Source: Acidobacteriota bacterium
GTDB lineage: Bacteria; Acidobacteriota; Terriglobia; Bryobacterales; Bryobacteraceae
NCBI GenBank assembly: GCA_018268835.1
Contig: JAFDVU010000049.1
Coordinates: 1 to 39,907 of the forward strand
DNA: 39,907 bases
Reading direction: 5' to 3'
The notes under the pieces: model-generated
The model's database searches: none
Told to the model about the DNA's origin: nothing
Seen by the model: the letters and a program-made list of their open reading frames with translations, nothing else
Translations under genes and position numbers: made by a program
In this document: positions 10,059 to 17,393 of the stretch, piece after piece
How positions within the stretch are numbered: the first letter of the stretch is position 1
Layout of the letters: each line of letters starts with the position of its first letter

Positions 10059-11267
10059 CTACACAATCTCCTCTTTCACCGGGTCCCAGTGCATCGTGCG
10101 CTTCTCGCGGTAGCTGTCCACCGCCATGCGGCAGGCGATGGAGATGCGGAACCCGAGTTCGAACGGGCAGTTGGGCTGCCGCTGCGCCCCGCGGATGCAG
10201 TCGATGAAGTTCTGCATGTGCGCCTTCGGATCGCTGCGCGTCGTGCCCATCATCTCGTTGGCGTCCCTGCGGTTCACCTTCTGCGGCACGTAGCGGATGG
10301 CCTGCGGCGTGTGGCTGATGGTGCCGTTGTCGCCCAGCGCGTCCTCGCTGATCTTCAACTGATCGTTGCCGAAGCCCGAGTCCCACGTGTAGAGCAGTTC
10401 CTCTTCGTGCTCCATGGTGACGTTCATCGTGTCCGGCACTTCGCGCCCGTCCTTCCAGAGGAACAGCCCGCCGTTCATCGTGGCGGAGCGCGGGATTTTC
10501 AGGTCCATCACCTTGTACCAGAACGAAAGCTGGTGGCACATGTTCTCGTACACGTTGCCGCCGGAGTAATCCCAGAAGAATCGCCAGTTGCGGTATCGGT
10601 TGGCGTCGAACGCATGATCCGGCGCCTCGCCCAGGAAGCTTTTCCAGATGATGTTCTCCGGCGTCATGTCCGGGTAAATCGGGCGCGACCACTGCGGCTT
10701 GCCGTGCGGCGTGTTGCGGTACATGTGGGCGTGGATCATCGTGATCTTGCCCATGTTCTCCGGACGGTTGAACGCCACGGCGTCGGCGACCGCGCCGGTC
10801 GAGGTCCACTGGTGGCCAACCTGCACGACGTGCTTGCCCGCGTCCTTTTGATATGCGGCGCGCATGCGCTTGGCATGGTCCACGGAGAACGCCATGGTTT
10901 TTTCCTGGTAGACGTGTTTGCCCGCGGAAAGAGCGTCCGTGAAGTGCTGGCAGTGGAGGTGCTGCGGAGTCGCGATCAGGACGGCGTCGACGTCCTTGTC
11001 CTCGAGCATGCGGCGGTGGTCGAGATAGGTCCTGGCGCCGGGCGCGATCGTCTTCACGGCTTCGAGCGCCTTGGTGTACACGTCGGCGGCCGCCACGCAC
11101 TCCACGTTCGGCAGCGAGATCGCCTGTTGCAGGATTTCGCGGCCGCGGTCGCCAGCGCCGATCATGCCGATGCGTACGCGTTCGTTGGCGCCCAGAACAT
11201 TGGACGCAGCCAGCGTGCCGGCAAGACCCGTAGCCACGTGGCTGATAAAATTACGGCGAGATTGCAT
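10059..11267 (-). CDS. Exported Gfo/Idh/MocA-family oxidoreductase (Tat substrate)
   Basis: This 402-residue protein is a predicted NAD(P)-dependent sugar or polyol oxidoreductase or related enzyme. It begins [17 protein letters not shown], a twin-arginine signal peptide, so it should be folded with cofactor and exported. The nucleotide-binding glycine motif [10 protein letters not shown] is at about 33-42. The motif that is usually Glu-Lys-Pro reads Glu-Lys-Thr (YQEKTMAFS), a common variation in this Tat-exported subgroup. I chose ATG 11267 because AGGAG lies 10 bases upstream; an ATG 24 bases further up would bury the Tat signal. It is the first gene of the minus-strand cluster. The substrate is unknown. 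Confidence 0.87.
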   Translation of the reverse strand: MQSRRNFISHVATGLAGTLAASNVLGANERVRIGMIGAGDRGREILQQAISLPNVECVAAADVYTKALEAVKTIAPGARTYLDHRRMLEDKDVDAVLIATPQHLHCQHFTDALSAGKHVYQEKTMAFSVDHAKRMRAAYQKDAGKHVVQVGHQWTSTGAVADAVAFNRPENMGKITMIHAHMYRNTPHGKPQWSRPIYPDMTPENIIWKSFLGEAPDHAFDANRYRNWRFFWDYSGGNVYENMCHQLSFWYKVMDLKIPRSATMNGGLFLWKDGREVPDTMNVTMEHEEELLYTWDSGFGNDQLKISEDALGDNGTISHTPQAIRYVPQKVNRRDANEMMGTTRSDPKAHMQNFIDCIRGAQRQPNCPFELGFRISIACRMAVDSYREKRTMHWDPVKEEIV

Positions 11268-11297
11268 GGGGACGGTACTCCTAAGGCGCAATTCTTA

Positions 11298-11303
11298 ATT
11301 ATA
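11298..11303 (-). promoter_or_regulatory. Possible -10 box for the minus-strand cluster
   Basis: The minus strand reads TATAAT here, 30 bases before the ATG of the Tat-exported oxidoreductase. This gives a leader of roughly 24 bases containing the AGGAG site. The -35 region at the right distance is a poor match, so this is a tentative assignment from the -10 hexamer alone. Confidence 0.35.
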
Positions 11304-11322
11304 GGACAAGGCATAATGAGTC

Positions 11323-12327
11323 ATGCTCAGAGTCTGGTTGTGTCTGGTGGCGTTCGGAGCGGCGTCGCAGGCGGCGGCCGCGAACTGGAATCCCAAACTG
11401 GCGGCGGCGTACCTGGATGAGCGGCAGGGCAAGTGGTTCGACTGGCCGGTCGCGCGGAAAACCGGCGGGCCGTGCCTCTCCTGCCACACCGGTGTACCGT
11501 ACCTGGTAGCGCGCCCGCTCCTGCGGCGCGCGCTGGGCGAGAACGCGCCTACGAAGTGGGAGACCGGCCTGTTGGACGCCCTGCGAGCGCGCGTGGACAG
11601 CCGGGACGCCAAGGCGTTGTTCGGGCAGACCCGCGAGCCGCACGCCTCCGAATCGATCGGCGTGGAATCGATCTTCGCCGCGGTGTTCCTGCGCGGGAGC
11701 GCGGCGGCGATGCAACGCCTCTGGGATCTGCAATTGCGCGACGGCCAGGCGCGCGGCGCGTGGAACTGGTTCGAACTCGAACTCGATCCCTGGGAGAACA
11801 CCGACGCACCTTTCTTCGGCGCGGCCCTCGCCGCGCTGGCGGTGAAGGACTCGCCGTATGCCGCCCCCGATCGCGTGGCGGCGCTGGCGGCGTATCTGAA
11901 ATCGGCCGCGCCGCAACAGCCGCTACAGAATCGCCTGGCGTTGCTCTGGACCGCGAAGTCGCTGTCGGGCGTGGCGAAACGCGAATGGATCGAGGAGGCG
12001 TTCGCCAGTCAGGAAAAGGACGGCGGGTGGACCAACGCCTCCCTCGGTCCGTGGAAGACGCGCGAAAACGCGCCGCCCTCGTCGGGGAGCAGCGCGTACG
12101 CGACGGCCTTCGCCGCCTTCACGCTGATCCAGGCCGGCGTGCCCGTCAAGGACGCGGGTCTCGCCCGCGCGCTGGACTGGCTGCGGTCGCATCAGAACCC
12201 CGCTCAGGGATACTGGGACGCCGTGTCGATGAACAAGACCTACCCCGAGGGCTCGATGCAGTCCCAGTTCATGCGCGAAGCGGCCACAGGCTACGCCGCG
12301 GCCGCGCTCGCGCTGGCGGAACGGTAG
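11323..12327 (+). CDS. Secreted prenyltransferase/squalene-cyclase-like repeat protein with one CxxCH heme motif
   Basis: This 334-residue protein has a signal peptide (1-20, ending AAAA). Next comes a single c-type heme attachment motif, Cys51-Leu-Ser-Cys54-His55 (CLSCHTGVPY). Most of the remainder is alpha-helical with repeated segments such as SQEKDGGWTNAS and RSHQNPAQGYWDAVS. These resemble the QW-like repeats of the prenyltransferase/squalene-oxidase alpha-toroid fold. It is likely a periplasmic protein with one covalently bound heme. I do not see the DxDD or DCTAE catalytic motifs of true terpene cyclases, so enzymatic cyclase activity is not supported. It is divergent from the oxidoreductase cluster. 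Its function is unknown. Confidence 0.75.
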   Translation: MLRVWLCLVAFGAASQAAAANWNPKLAAAYLDERQGKWFDWPVARKTGGPCLSCHTGVPYLVARPLLRRALGENAPTKWETGLLDALRARVDSRDAKALFGQTREPHASESIGVESIFAAVFLRGSAAAMQRLWDLQLRDGQARGAWNWFELELDPWENTDAPFFGAALAALAVKDSPYAAPDRVAALAAYLKSAAPQQPLQNRLALLWTAKSLSGVAKREWIEEAFASQEKDGGWTNASLGPWKTRENAPPSSGSSAYATAFAAFTLIQAGVPVKDAGLARALDWLRSHQNPAQGYWDAVSMNKTYPEGSMQSQFMREAATGYAAAALALAER

Positions 12328-12389
12328 AGGCTGCAAAGGCCGACTGCGGTTTTCCGGAGTCCCGCCACACAGCCCTTGGCCGCACCGCC

Positions 12390-15300
12390 CTATTTTCCTC
12401 TCAGCGTCTCGATCGCCTTCTCGATCTGCCGGTCCTTCCCGGCCAGGAAATCACCCGGCGTGTTGTCCACCCACACGTCGGGCGGGACGCCGTAGTTCTC
12501 CATGTTCTCGCCTTTGGCGGTGAAGACGCCGGAACCCGGCGTGCGGATCGCCGACCCGTCCAGCAACGTGAATGACCCCGTGCCGATCACCTGCCCCGAC
12601 GTCGGCACGCCTACCAGTTTGCCCAATCCGAGCGCCCGGAAGCCGTCCGGGAACATCTCCGCGTCACTCGCCGACCGCTCGTTCTGCAGCACCACCATGG
12701 GCCCGAAGAACGCGCTGCCCGGACGCTTCACATCCAGCGAATCGCGCCCGCGCGTGACCTGGTAGGGCTTGCGCTGCCCGAGGATCTCCAGCAGTTCCTG
12801 GTCGATCCCGCCGCCGCCGTTGAAGCGCTGGTCGATGATCAGCGCCTTCTTGTCCTGGTTCTCCAGCAGGTCGCGCTGGAACTTCGCCAGCGACGGCGCG
12901 TCCATCGCGCGTATGTGCAGGTACCCGATCTCGCCGCCGGTGAGTTGCTTCACCATCGCCTCGTGCTCGTCCACCCAGCGCGCGTACATCAAATCGCTCA
13001 TCGCCGTGCCCGCGATGGGTTCGATCTCCACCCTCCACGCGCCCTCGGCCGAAGGTTTGTTGTTCACCAGAAACTCGAACTTGCGCCCCGGCAGGATATT
13101 GAACAGCTTCCAGTAGTTGTCGCTGGTCTTCATCTCCTTGCCGTTGACCGCGAGGATGAAGTTGCCCGGCTCGATCTTGATGTAATCGTGGTCCGCCGGC
13201 CCCTTGCGATACACGTGGCCGGCCTTGTAATACCCGCTCGCATCCGGTTCCAGGTCGAACCCGGGGTACCGCGTCTGGATGCGCTCCTGCGCCTGCTCGC
13301 CCGGCAGGCGCGTGCCCCCCGAGATGCCGGTGTGGCTGGCGTTGAGGTCCCCGATCATCTCCATCACCACGTTGTGCAACTCCTCGGTATCGGCGATGTG
13401 CGGCAGCAGCGACTCGTATTTGTCGCGCGCCGCTTCCCAGTTCACCCCGTGCATCTTCGGGTCGTAGAAGCGGTTCTTCATCACGCGCCACGCTTCCTCG
13501 AAGACCTGCCGGCGCTCGGCCGGGACATCGATCTCCATCCGCACGGAGAACGCGATCCGTCGCGGAGCTGCGCCCGTCGCCGTCTCGGCCGCGGCCGATC
13601 CGCCGGTGGCACCGCGCGCACCCCGTCCACCCCGCCCGTTGGCCGTCGCCGCGGCCGCCGGTTCCGCGGCCGTAGCCGCGCCGATGGCGAGGTTGTAGAT
13701 GCCCCCACCCTGCAGGAAATAGATGCTCCGGCTGTCGCGCGCCCACTGCGGCTCGTTGAATCCGCCGAAGCCGCCGCCGCGCCCCCCGCGCCCGCCGCTG
13801 GATTCCACCGTGGTGTTGAGCCGCGTCAGCCGGCTGCCGTCCTCGCCGATGGTGTACATGCCGGGTCCGCCCGCCGCGCCGCGCCCGCCATCTTCGCTCG
13901 CCGCGCTCTGCGCCGAAAACAGGTACGTGCGGCTGTCCGGCGCGGGCACCACGTACATCACAGATCCGGACATGCGGGTGAGTTGCGTGATGCGCCGGTC
14001 GAGCCCGTCCCACACGATCTTCACCTGCACACTAGCCGGCGCCGCCGCGCCGCCCCGTCCGCCGCGTCCCGCTCCCGGCGCGGATTCGGCGGCCATGGCC
14101 TGCTCCTCGGTATTGATCTCGCTCGAATCTGGCGCCTTCTCCGCCGGCGTGAGGGACACCGCGTACAACTGCGTCGCCGTGCGGTTGAGCGACGCCATGG
14201 CAGGCGCGCCCGCGCCGGCGATGAAGAGCAGTTTCTTCCCGTCCGGCGTCCACTTGGCGCCGCTCGAAAGCAGGAAATCGTCGCTGCCGATCATGTGCTC
14301 CGCGCCCGAGGCCAGTTCCTTCACCCACACATGGCTGCGCAGCAGTTTGTCCGGCTTGGCGTAGGAGATCCACTTGCCGTCCGGCGAGAACTGCGCGCCG
14401 GTGACGTTGCCGGCGTCGCTCGACGCCACCACGTTGGCGCGCCCGCTGTCCACATCCACCATCCGCACCTGGTGATCCGATCCGGTCCACAGCAGCGCCT
14501 TCGAATCCGGCGAGAACACCAGCCCGCTCTTGTCGCAATCGGCATCGCTGATCTTCTTCACGCTCTTGCCGAGCTCGTCGGAGAGGTAGACCTCTTCCCG
14601 TCCCGTGCGGTCGCTGACGAACGCGATCCACTTACCGTTGGGCGACCAGCGCGGCGCTTGCTCCTTCCACGCCGTCTCCGTCACGCGCTGCGGTTCGCCG
14701 CGATCGGTGGCGATCGTGAATAGCTCGCCGTGCGCGATGATGGCCGCCCGCTTGTTGGACGGCGAAAGCGCGAACGCCTGCGCCTCGCTGAGCGTCACCA
14801 GCGCGCGATCGTTCTCCTTGGAATCCGCCTTGATATCGATGACGATCTCGCTGCTCCTGCCGCTGGCCGTATCCAGCTTCCACAACCCGAAGTTGTCTTC
14901 GTAGACAATCACCTTGCCGTCGGCCGAGATCGACGGGAAGAACAGGTTGCCGTCGGTGTGGTGCGTGACCTGGATCTCGCGCCCCCCGTGATCGGAGATC
15001 TTCCAGATGTTGTTCACGCTCTTCATCACTTCCGCGCTGCCCGGCTTCACGTTCCTTTCGTCCGCCAGCCGGTTGGCTACGTAATAGATCTCGCCGTTGC
15101 GGGCGTACATCGGCCACAGCCGGTTGCCCTTGTACTCTTCGTCGCCGAGCCGCGTGAATGTCTTCGCCGCGACATCCATTACCCACAGGTCCGCCGCGTA
15201 ACTCCCGCGATAGTGTTTGCGCGACCACGGCGCGGGATGGCGCGTGAACGCCAGCCTTGCGCCGTCGGGGGAGTAACTGGCCCACGCCCCCCAATCCGTC

Positions 15301-15749
15301 GCAACCGGAGTCTCAATGCCGCCCGAAATCGGAACCTCCCAGAGCGTCGCCACCGTCGGGAATACCCCGTTGCCGCGCGTGGACGTAAACAGGATCCGCT
15401 TGCTGTCCGGTGTCCATCCGACCACCGTGTCATCGGCCGTGTGAAACGTCAGTTGATTCGGCTTGCCGCCCGCCGCCGGGATGACGTAGACGTCGTAGTT
15501 GCCGTCGCGGTCGGACGAGAACGCGATCCACTTCCCGTCGGGCGAGAAGCGCGGGTAGACGTCGCGCGCCTGATTGTCGGTGAGGCGCTGCGCGCCCGTG
15601 CCGTTTTCGTTGGCGATCCAAAGGTCGCCCAGGTAGCTGAAGGCGACCTTGCCATTGGCGTATGCCGGGTGGCGCAGGAGTTTCACCTGTGCGGTGGTGA
15701 GCGCGGGAGCCAGCAGCATCACGCCAAGCAGCAGTAGTCTCGTGATCAT
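12390..15749 (-). CDS. Secreted Tricorn-like S41 protease
   Basis: This 1119-residue exported protease has the Tricorn plan. There is a signal peptide (1-20), then PD40/WD40-like beta-propeller repeats (many FSPDGKWIAFSSD-type segments, about 30-560). A helical core domain, a PDZ domain (about 850-930) and a C-terminal S41 peptidase follow. The Ser-Asp pair expected at the nucleophile is visible at about 1028-1029 (NERSASDAEMF). A candidate catalytic histidine is in NASHTGI, and a glutamate lies near the NMENYGVPPD motif. Tricorn enzymes cut peptides, here presumably in the periplasm for amino-acid scavenging. GGAGG sits 6 bases before ATG 15749. The middle of the chain carries three Gly/Arg/Ala-rich low-complexity stretches not found in the archaeal prototype. 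Confidence 0.92.
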   Translation of the reverse strand: MITRLLLLGVMLLAPALTTAQVKLLRHPAYANGKVAFSYLGDLWIANENGTGAQRLTDNQARDVYPRFSPDGKWIAFSSDRDGNYDVYVIPAAGGKPNQLTFHTADDTVVGWTPDSKRILFTSTRGNGVFPTVATLWEVPISGGIETPVATDWGAWASYSPDGARLAFTRHPAPWSRKHYRGSYAADLWVMDVAAKTFTRLGDEEYKGNRLWPMYARNGEIYYVANRLADERNVKPGSAEVMKSVNNIWKISDHGGREIQVTHHTDGNLFFPSISADGKVIVYEDNFGLWKLDTASGRSSEIVIDIKADSKENDRALVTLSEAQAFALSPSNKRAAIIAHGELFTIATDRGEPQRVTETAWKEQAPRWSPNGKWIAFVSDRTGREEVYLSDELGKSVKKISDADCDKSGLVFSPDSKALLWTGSDHQVRMVDVDSGRANVVASSDAGNVTGAQFSPDGKWISYAKPDKLLRSHVWVKELASGAEHMIGSDDFLLSSGAKWTPDGKKLLFIAGAGAPAMASLNRTATQLYAVSLTPAEKAPDSSEINTEEQAMAAESAPGAGRGGRGGAAAPASVQVKIVWDGLDRRITQLTRMSGSVMYVVPAPDSRTYLFSAQSAASEDGGRGAAGGPGMYTIGEDGSRLTRLNTTVESSGGRGGRGGGFGGFNEPQWARDSRSIYFLQGGGIYNLAIGAATAAEPAAAATANGRGGRGARGATGGSAAAETATGAAPRRIAFSVRMEIDVPAERRQVFEEAWRVMKNRFYDPKMHGVNWEAARDKYESLLPHIADTEELHNVVMEMIGDLNASHTGISGGTRLPGEQAQERIQTRYPGFDLEPDASGYYKAGHVYRKGPADHDYIKIEPGNFILAVNGKEMKTSDNYWKLFNILPGRKFEFLVNNKPSAEGAWRVEIEPIAGTAMSDLMYARWVDEHEAMVKQLTGGEIGYLHIRAMDAPSLAKFQRDLLENQDKKALIIDQRFNGGGGIDQELLEILGQRKPYQVTRGRDSLDVKRPGSAFFGPMVVLQNERSASDAEMFPDGFRALGLGKLVGVPTSGQVIGTGSFTLLDGSAIRTPGSGVFTAKGENMENYGVPPDVWVDNTPGDFLAGKDRQIEKAIETLRGK

Positions 15750-15856
15750 CGGGAACCTCCGGAAGCAAGGGATAATGCGATCTTAAATCCTGGCCGGGCG
15801 CGCGGCAACCAGGGTGCAGAGCAGCAGGGTCAGCCGGACCGCCGTTGTAAAACATC

Positions 15857-16211
15857 GTGGCAATGCTCACATGCGAATCCTGCCAGATCGTCCTGCCGGA
15901 TGGGACATCTCGCTGCCCCATGTTGGCGCGGGTCCAGAGTTGGCGCATGTCCCCCGAGGTGGTTCTGCAAGCCACGGAGGCCCTGGTGGCGAAGAATCCG
16001 GCGATCCGCAACGTGGTGGCATTCAGCCAACCCGCTGAGCACCGTGGAACACTGGGATTCCTATCGCTGGCGCGTCTCCGGGTACGTCGACAGCCAGCCC
16101 AAAGCCGGCTCCAGGGCGCGCACTCTGTTCTTCGCCGTGGTGCAGAGCGTGGGCAGCGACTGGCAACTCGAAGACCTCGAGTTACAAAACGTCGACCAGG
16201 GCGGCCGCTGA
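15857..16211 (+). pseudogene. Small gene broken by a one-base frameshift (or sequencing error)
   Basis: Two plus-strand frames each hold a protein-like half. From GTG 15857 (or ATG 15863) the frame reads plausibly up to about 16027, including SPEVVLQATEALVAKNPAIR. It then turns to nonsense. The next frame becomes protein-like exactly there, with NPLSTVEHWDSYRW, and continues to a stop at 16211. Removing one C at 16027/16028 joins them into about 117 residues. The two Cys pairs near the N-terminus (CESC and a later Cys) hint at a metal ribbon, but I do not recognise the family. Either a recent loss of function or an assembly error would explain it. Confidence 0.5.
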
Positions 16212-16232
16212 TCCCGCCGCCGGGGACTCCCT

Positions 16233-16979
16233 CTAATGCATCGCCCAGCCGCCGTCCACGTTCAGAATCTGCCCCGTCATTCCGTCGCTTAATTCGCAGG
16301 AGAGGAACAGGCACACCCGCGCCACATCGAGCGGCGTGATGCGCCGCTGAAGGCTCTGGCTATCGACGAACGCCTGCACCTGCTCGGGGCTCACGAAGTT
16401 CTTCTCGGATTTGGTGTGAATCGCCCCCGGCGTCACGCAGTTCACGTGGATGTTGTGCGGCCCCATCTCGCGCGCCAGCGAACGCGTGAGTCCGATGACC
16501 CCGCCCTTCGACGAAACGTAATGCGTCAGCCCCGGCACCCCCAGGTGGAACGTCACCGAGGAGAGGTTGACGATCTTGCCCGACTGCTGCCGGACCATCT
16601 GGGGCAGCACCGCCTGTGAAGTATGGAACATACTCTTCAGGTTCACATCGTGCATTTCATCCCACTCCGCGGCGGACATCTCCAGAAACGCGCGGCGCGG
16701 AAAAATTCCGGCGTTGTTGATCAACGCGTCGATGCGCCCGTGCCGCTCGATGGCCGCTCGCGCCACGTCCGCGATCCGCTGCGCGTCCCGCACGTCTCCA
16801 CCGGACGAAACCGCGCTGTAGCCGGCGTCGCGCAGCGCCGAAGCCACAGCGGCGCAGCCCGCTTCATCCCTGTCGAACATGTGCACGTGGGCGCCTTCGG
16901 CCGCAAACAGGCCGGCGATGGCCTCGCCGATTCCCGTGGCGGCGCCCGTCACCAGGACAACGCGATCTTTCAAGAGCAT
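16233..16979 (-). CDS. Short-chain dehydrogenase/reductase (SDR family)
   Basis: This 248-residue cytosolic oxidoreductase is a classical SDR. The NAD(P)-binding motif TGAATGIGE is at 11-19, the NNAG motif at about 88-91, the catalytic serine in the NLSSV segment, and the active-site Tyr-x-x-x-Lys as YVSSK. The C-terminus (GQILNVDGGWAMH) is typical of FabG-like and sugar/polyol dehydrogenases. An acidic Asp (MFDRDEAG) after the second strand suggests preference for NAD(H) over NADP(H); this is inference from family rules. The substrate cannot be assigned. The gene stands alone, and no clear ribosome-binding sequence precedes ATG 16979. Confidence 0.9.
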   Translation of the reverse strand: MLLKDRVVLVTGAATGIGEAIAGLFAAEGAHVHMFDRDEAGCAAVASALRDAGYSAVSSGGDVRDAQRIADVARAAIERHGRIDALINNAGIFPRRAFLEMSAAEWDEMHDVNLKSMFHTSQAVLPQMVRQQSGKIVNLSSVTFHLGVPGLTHYVSSKGGVIGLTRSLAREMGPHNIHVNCVTPGAIHTKSEKNFVSPEQVQAFVDSQSLQRRITPLDVARVCLFLSCELSDGMTGQILNVDGGWAMH

Positions 16980-17393
16980 AGTGGTCGCTGTCCATCATAA
17001 CCAAAACAACAGCGGCCACGTGGTATCGGCGGGGCGGGCCTCGGCGCGCCCCGCGCTGGCGAGTTTCCTTGCGTTACCAGAGCAGCCAGGCGATCAGGCT
17101 GCCACCGATGATGATGATGATTGGGTCAGTTGGCATGCCCGATTGATCGGGTGAACGCCGGCCGCACTTTAGGCTCGAGATCATCCCTGGATCCCCCGGA
17201 ATCGAAATCTTCGAAGTGCCCGCCACCGCCTGGAGCCCCCGCATCGCCGTAAATCACCTACTGTAAATCACCCCTGGATTTGGGCTTTACAAAGATTTAT
17301 ACTTGACCGATACAGGACCGACACGATCCTGAACGACTGCCGCGCGAACAGACAAACGGGGCCTAAAATAGCGCGGCCTAATGGGAGTTGTAG
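16980..17393. other. Intergenic region before the second TonB receptor
   Basis: No full gene is apparent in this 414-base gap. It holds a GATGATGATGAT run that encodes a short hydrophobic reading frame on the minus strand (17074-17136). A pair of 10-base direct repeats, GTAAATCACC, starts at 17249 and 17263. An A/T-rich segment with TATACT near 17297 could serve as a -10 region. The receptor's ribosome-binding sequence GGGAG lies 6 bases before its ATG at 17394. Confidence 0.5.

Noticed and set aside
17032..17053. GGGGCG/CGCCCC stem after the SDR promoter side
   Set aside because: The stem is short, has no U-tract and is what high G+C sequence produces by chance; it is not placed after any gene end.
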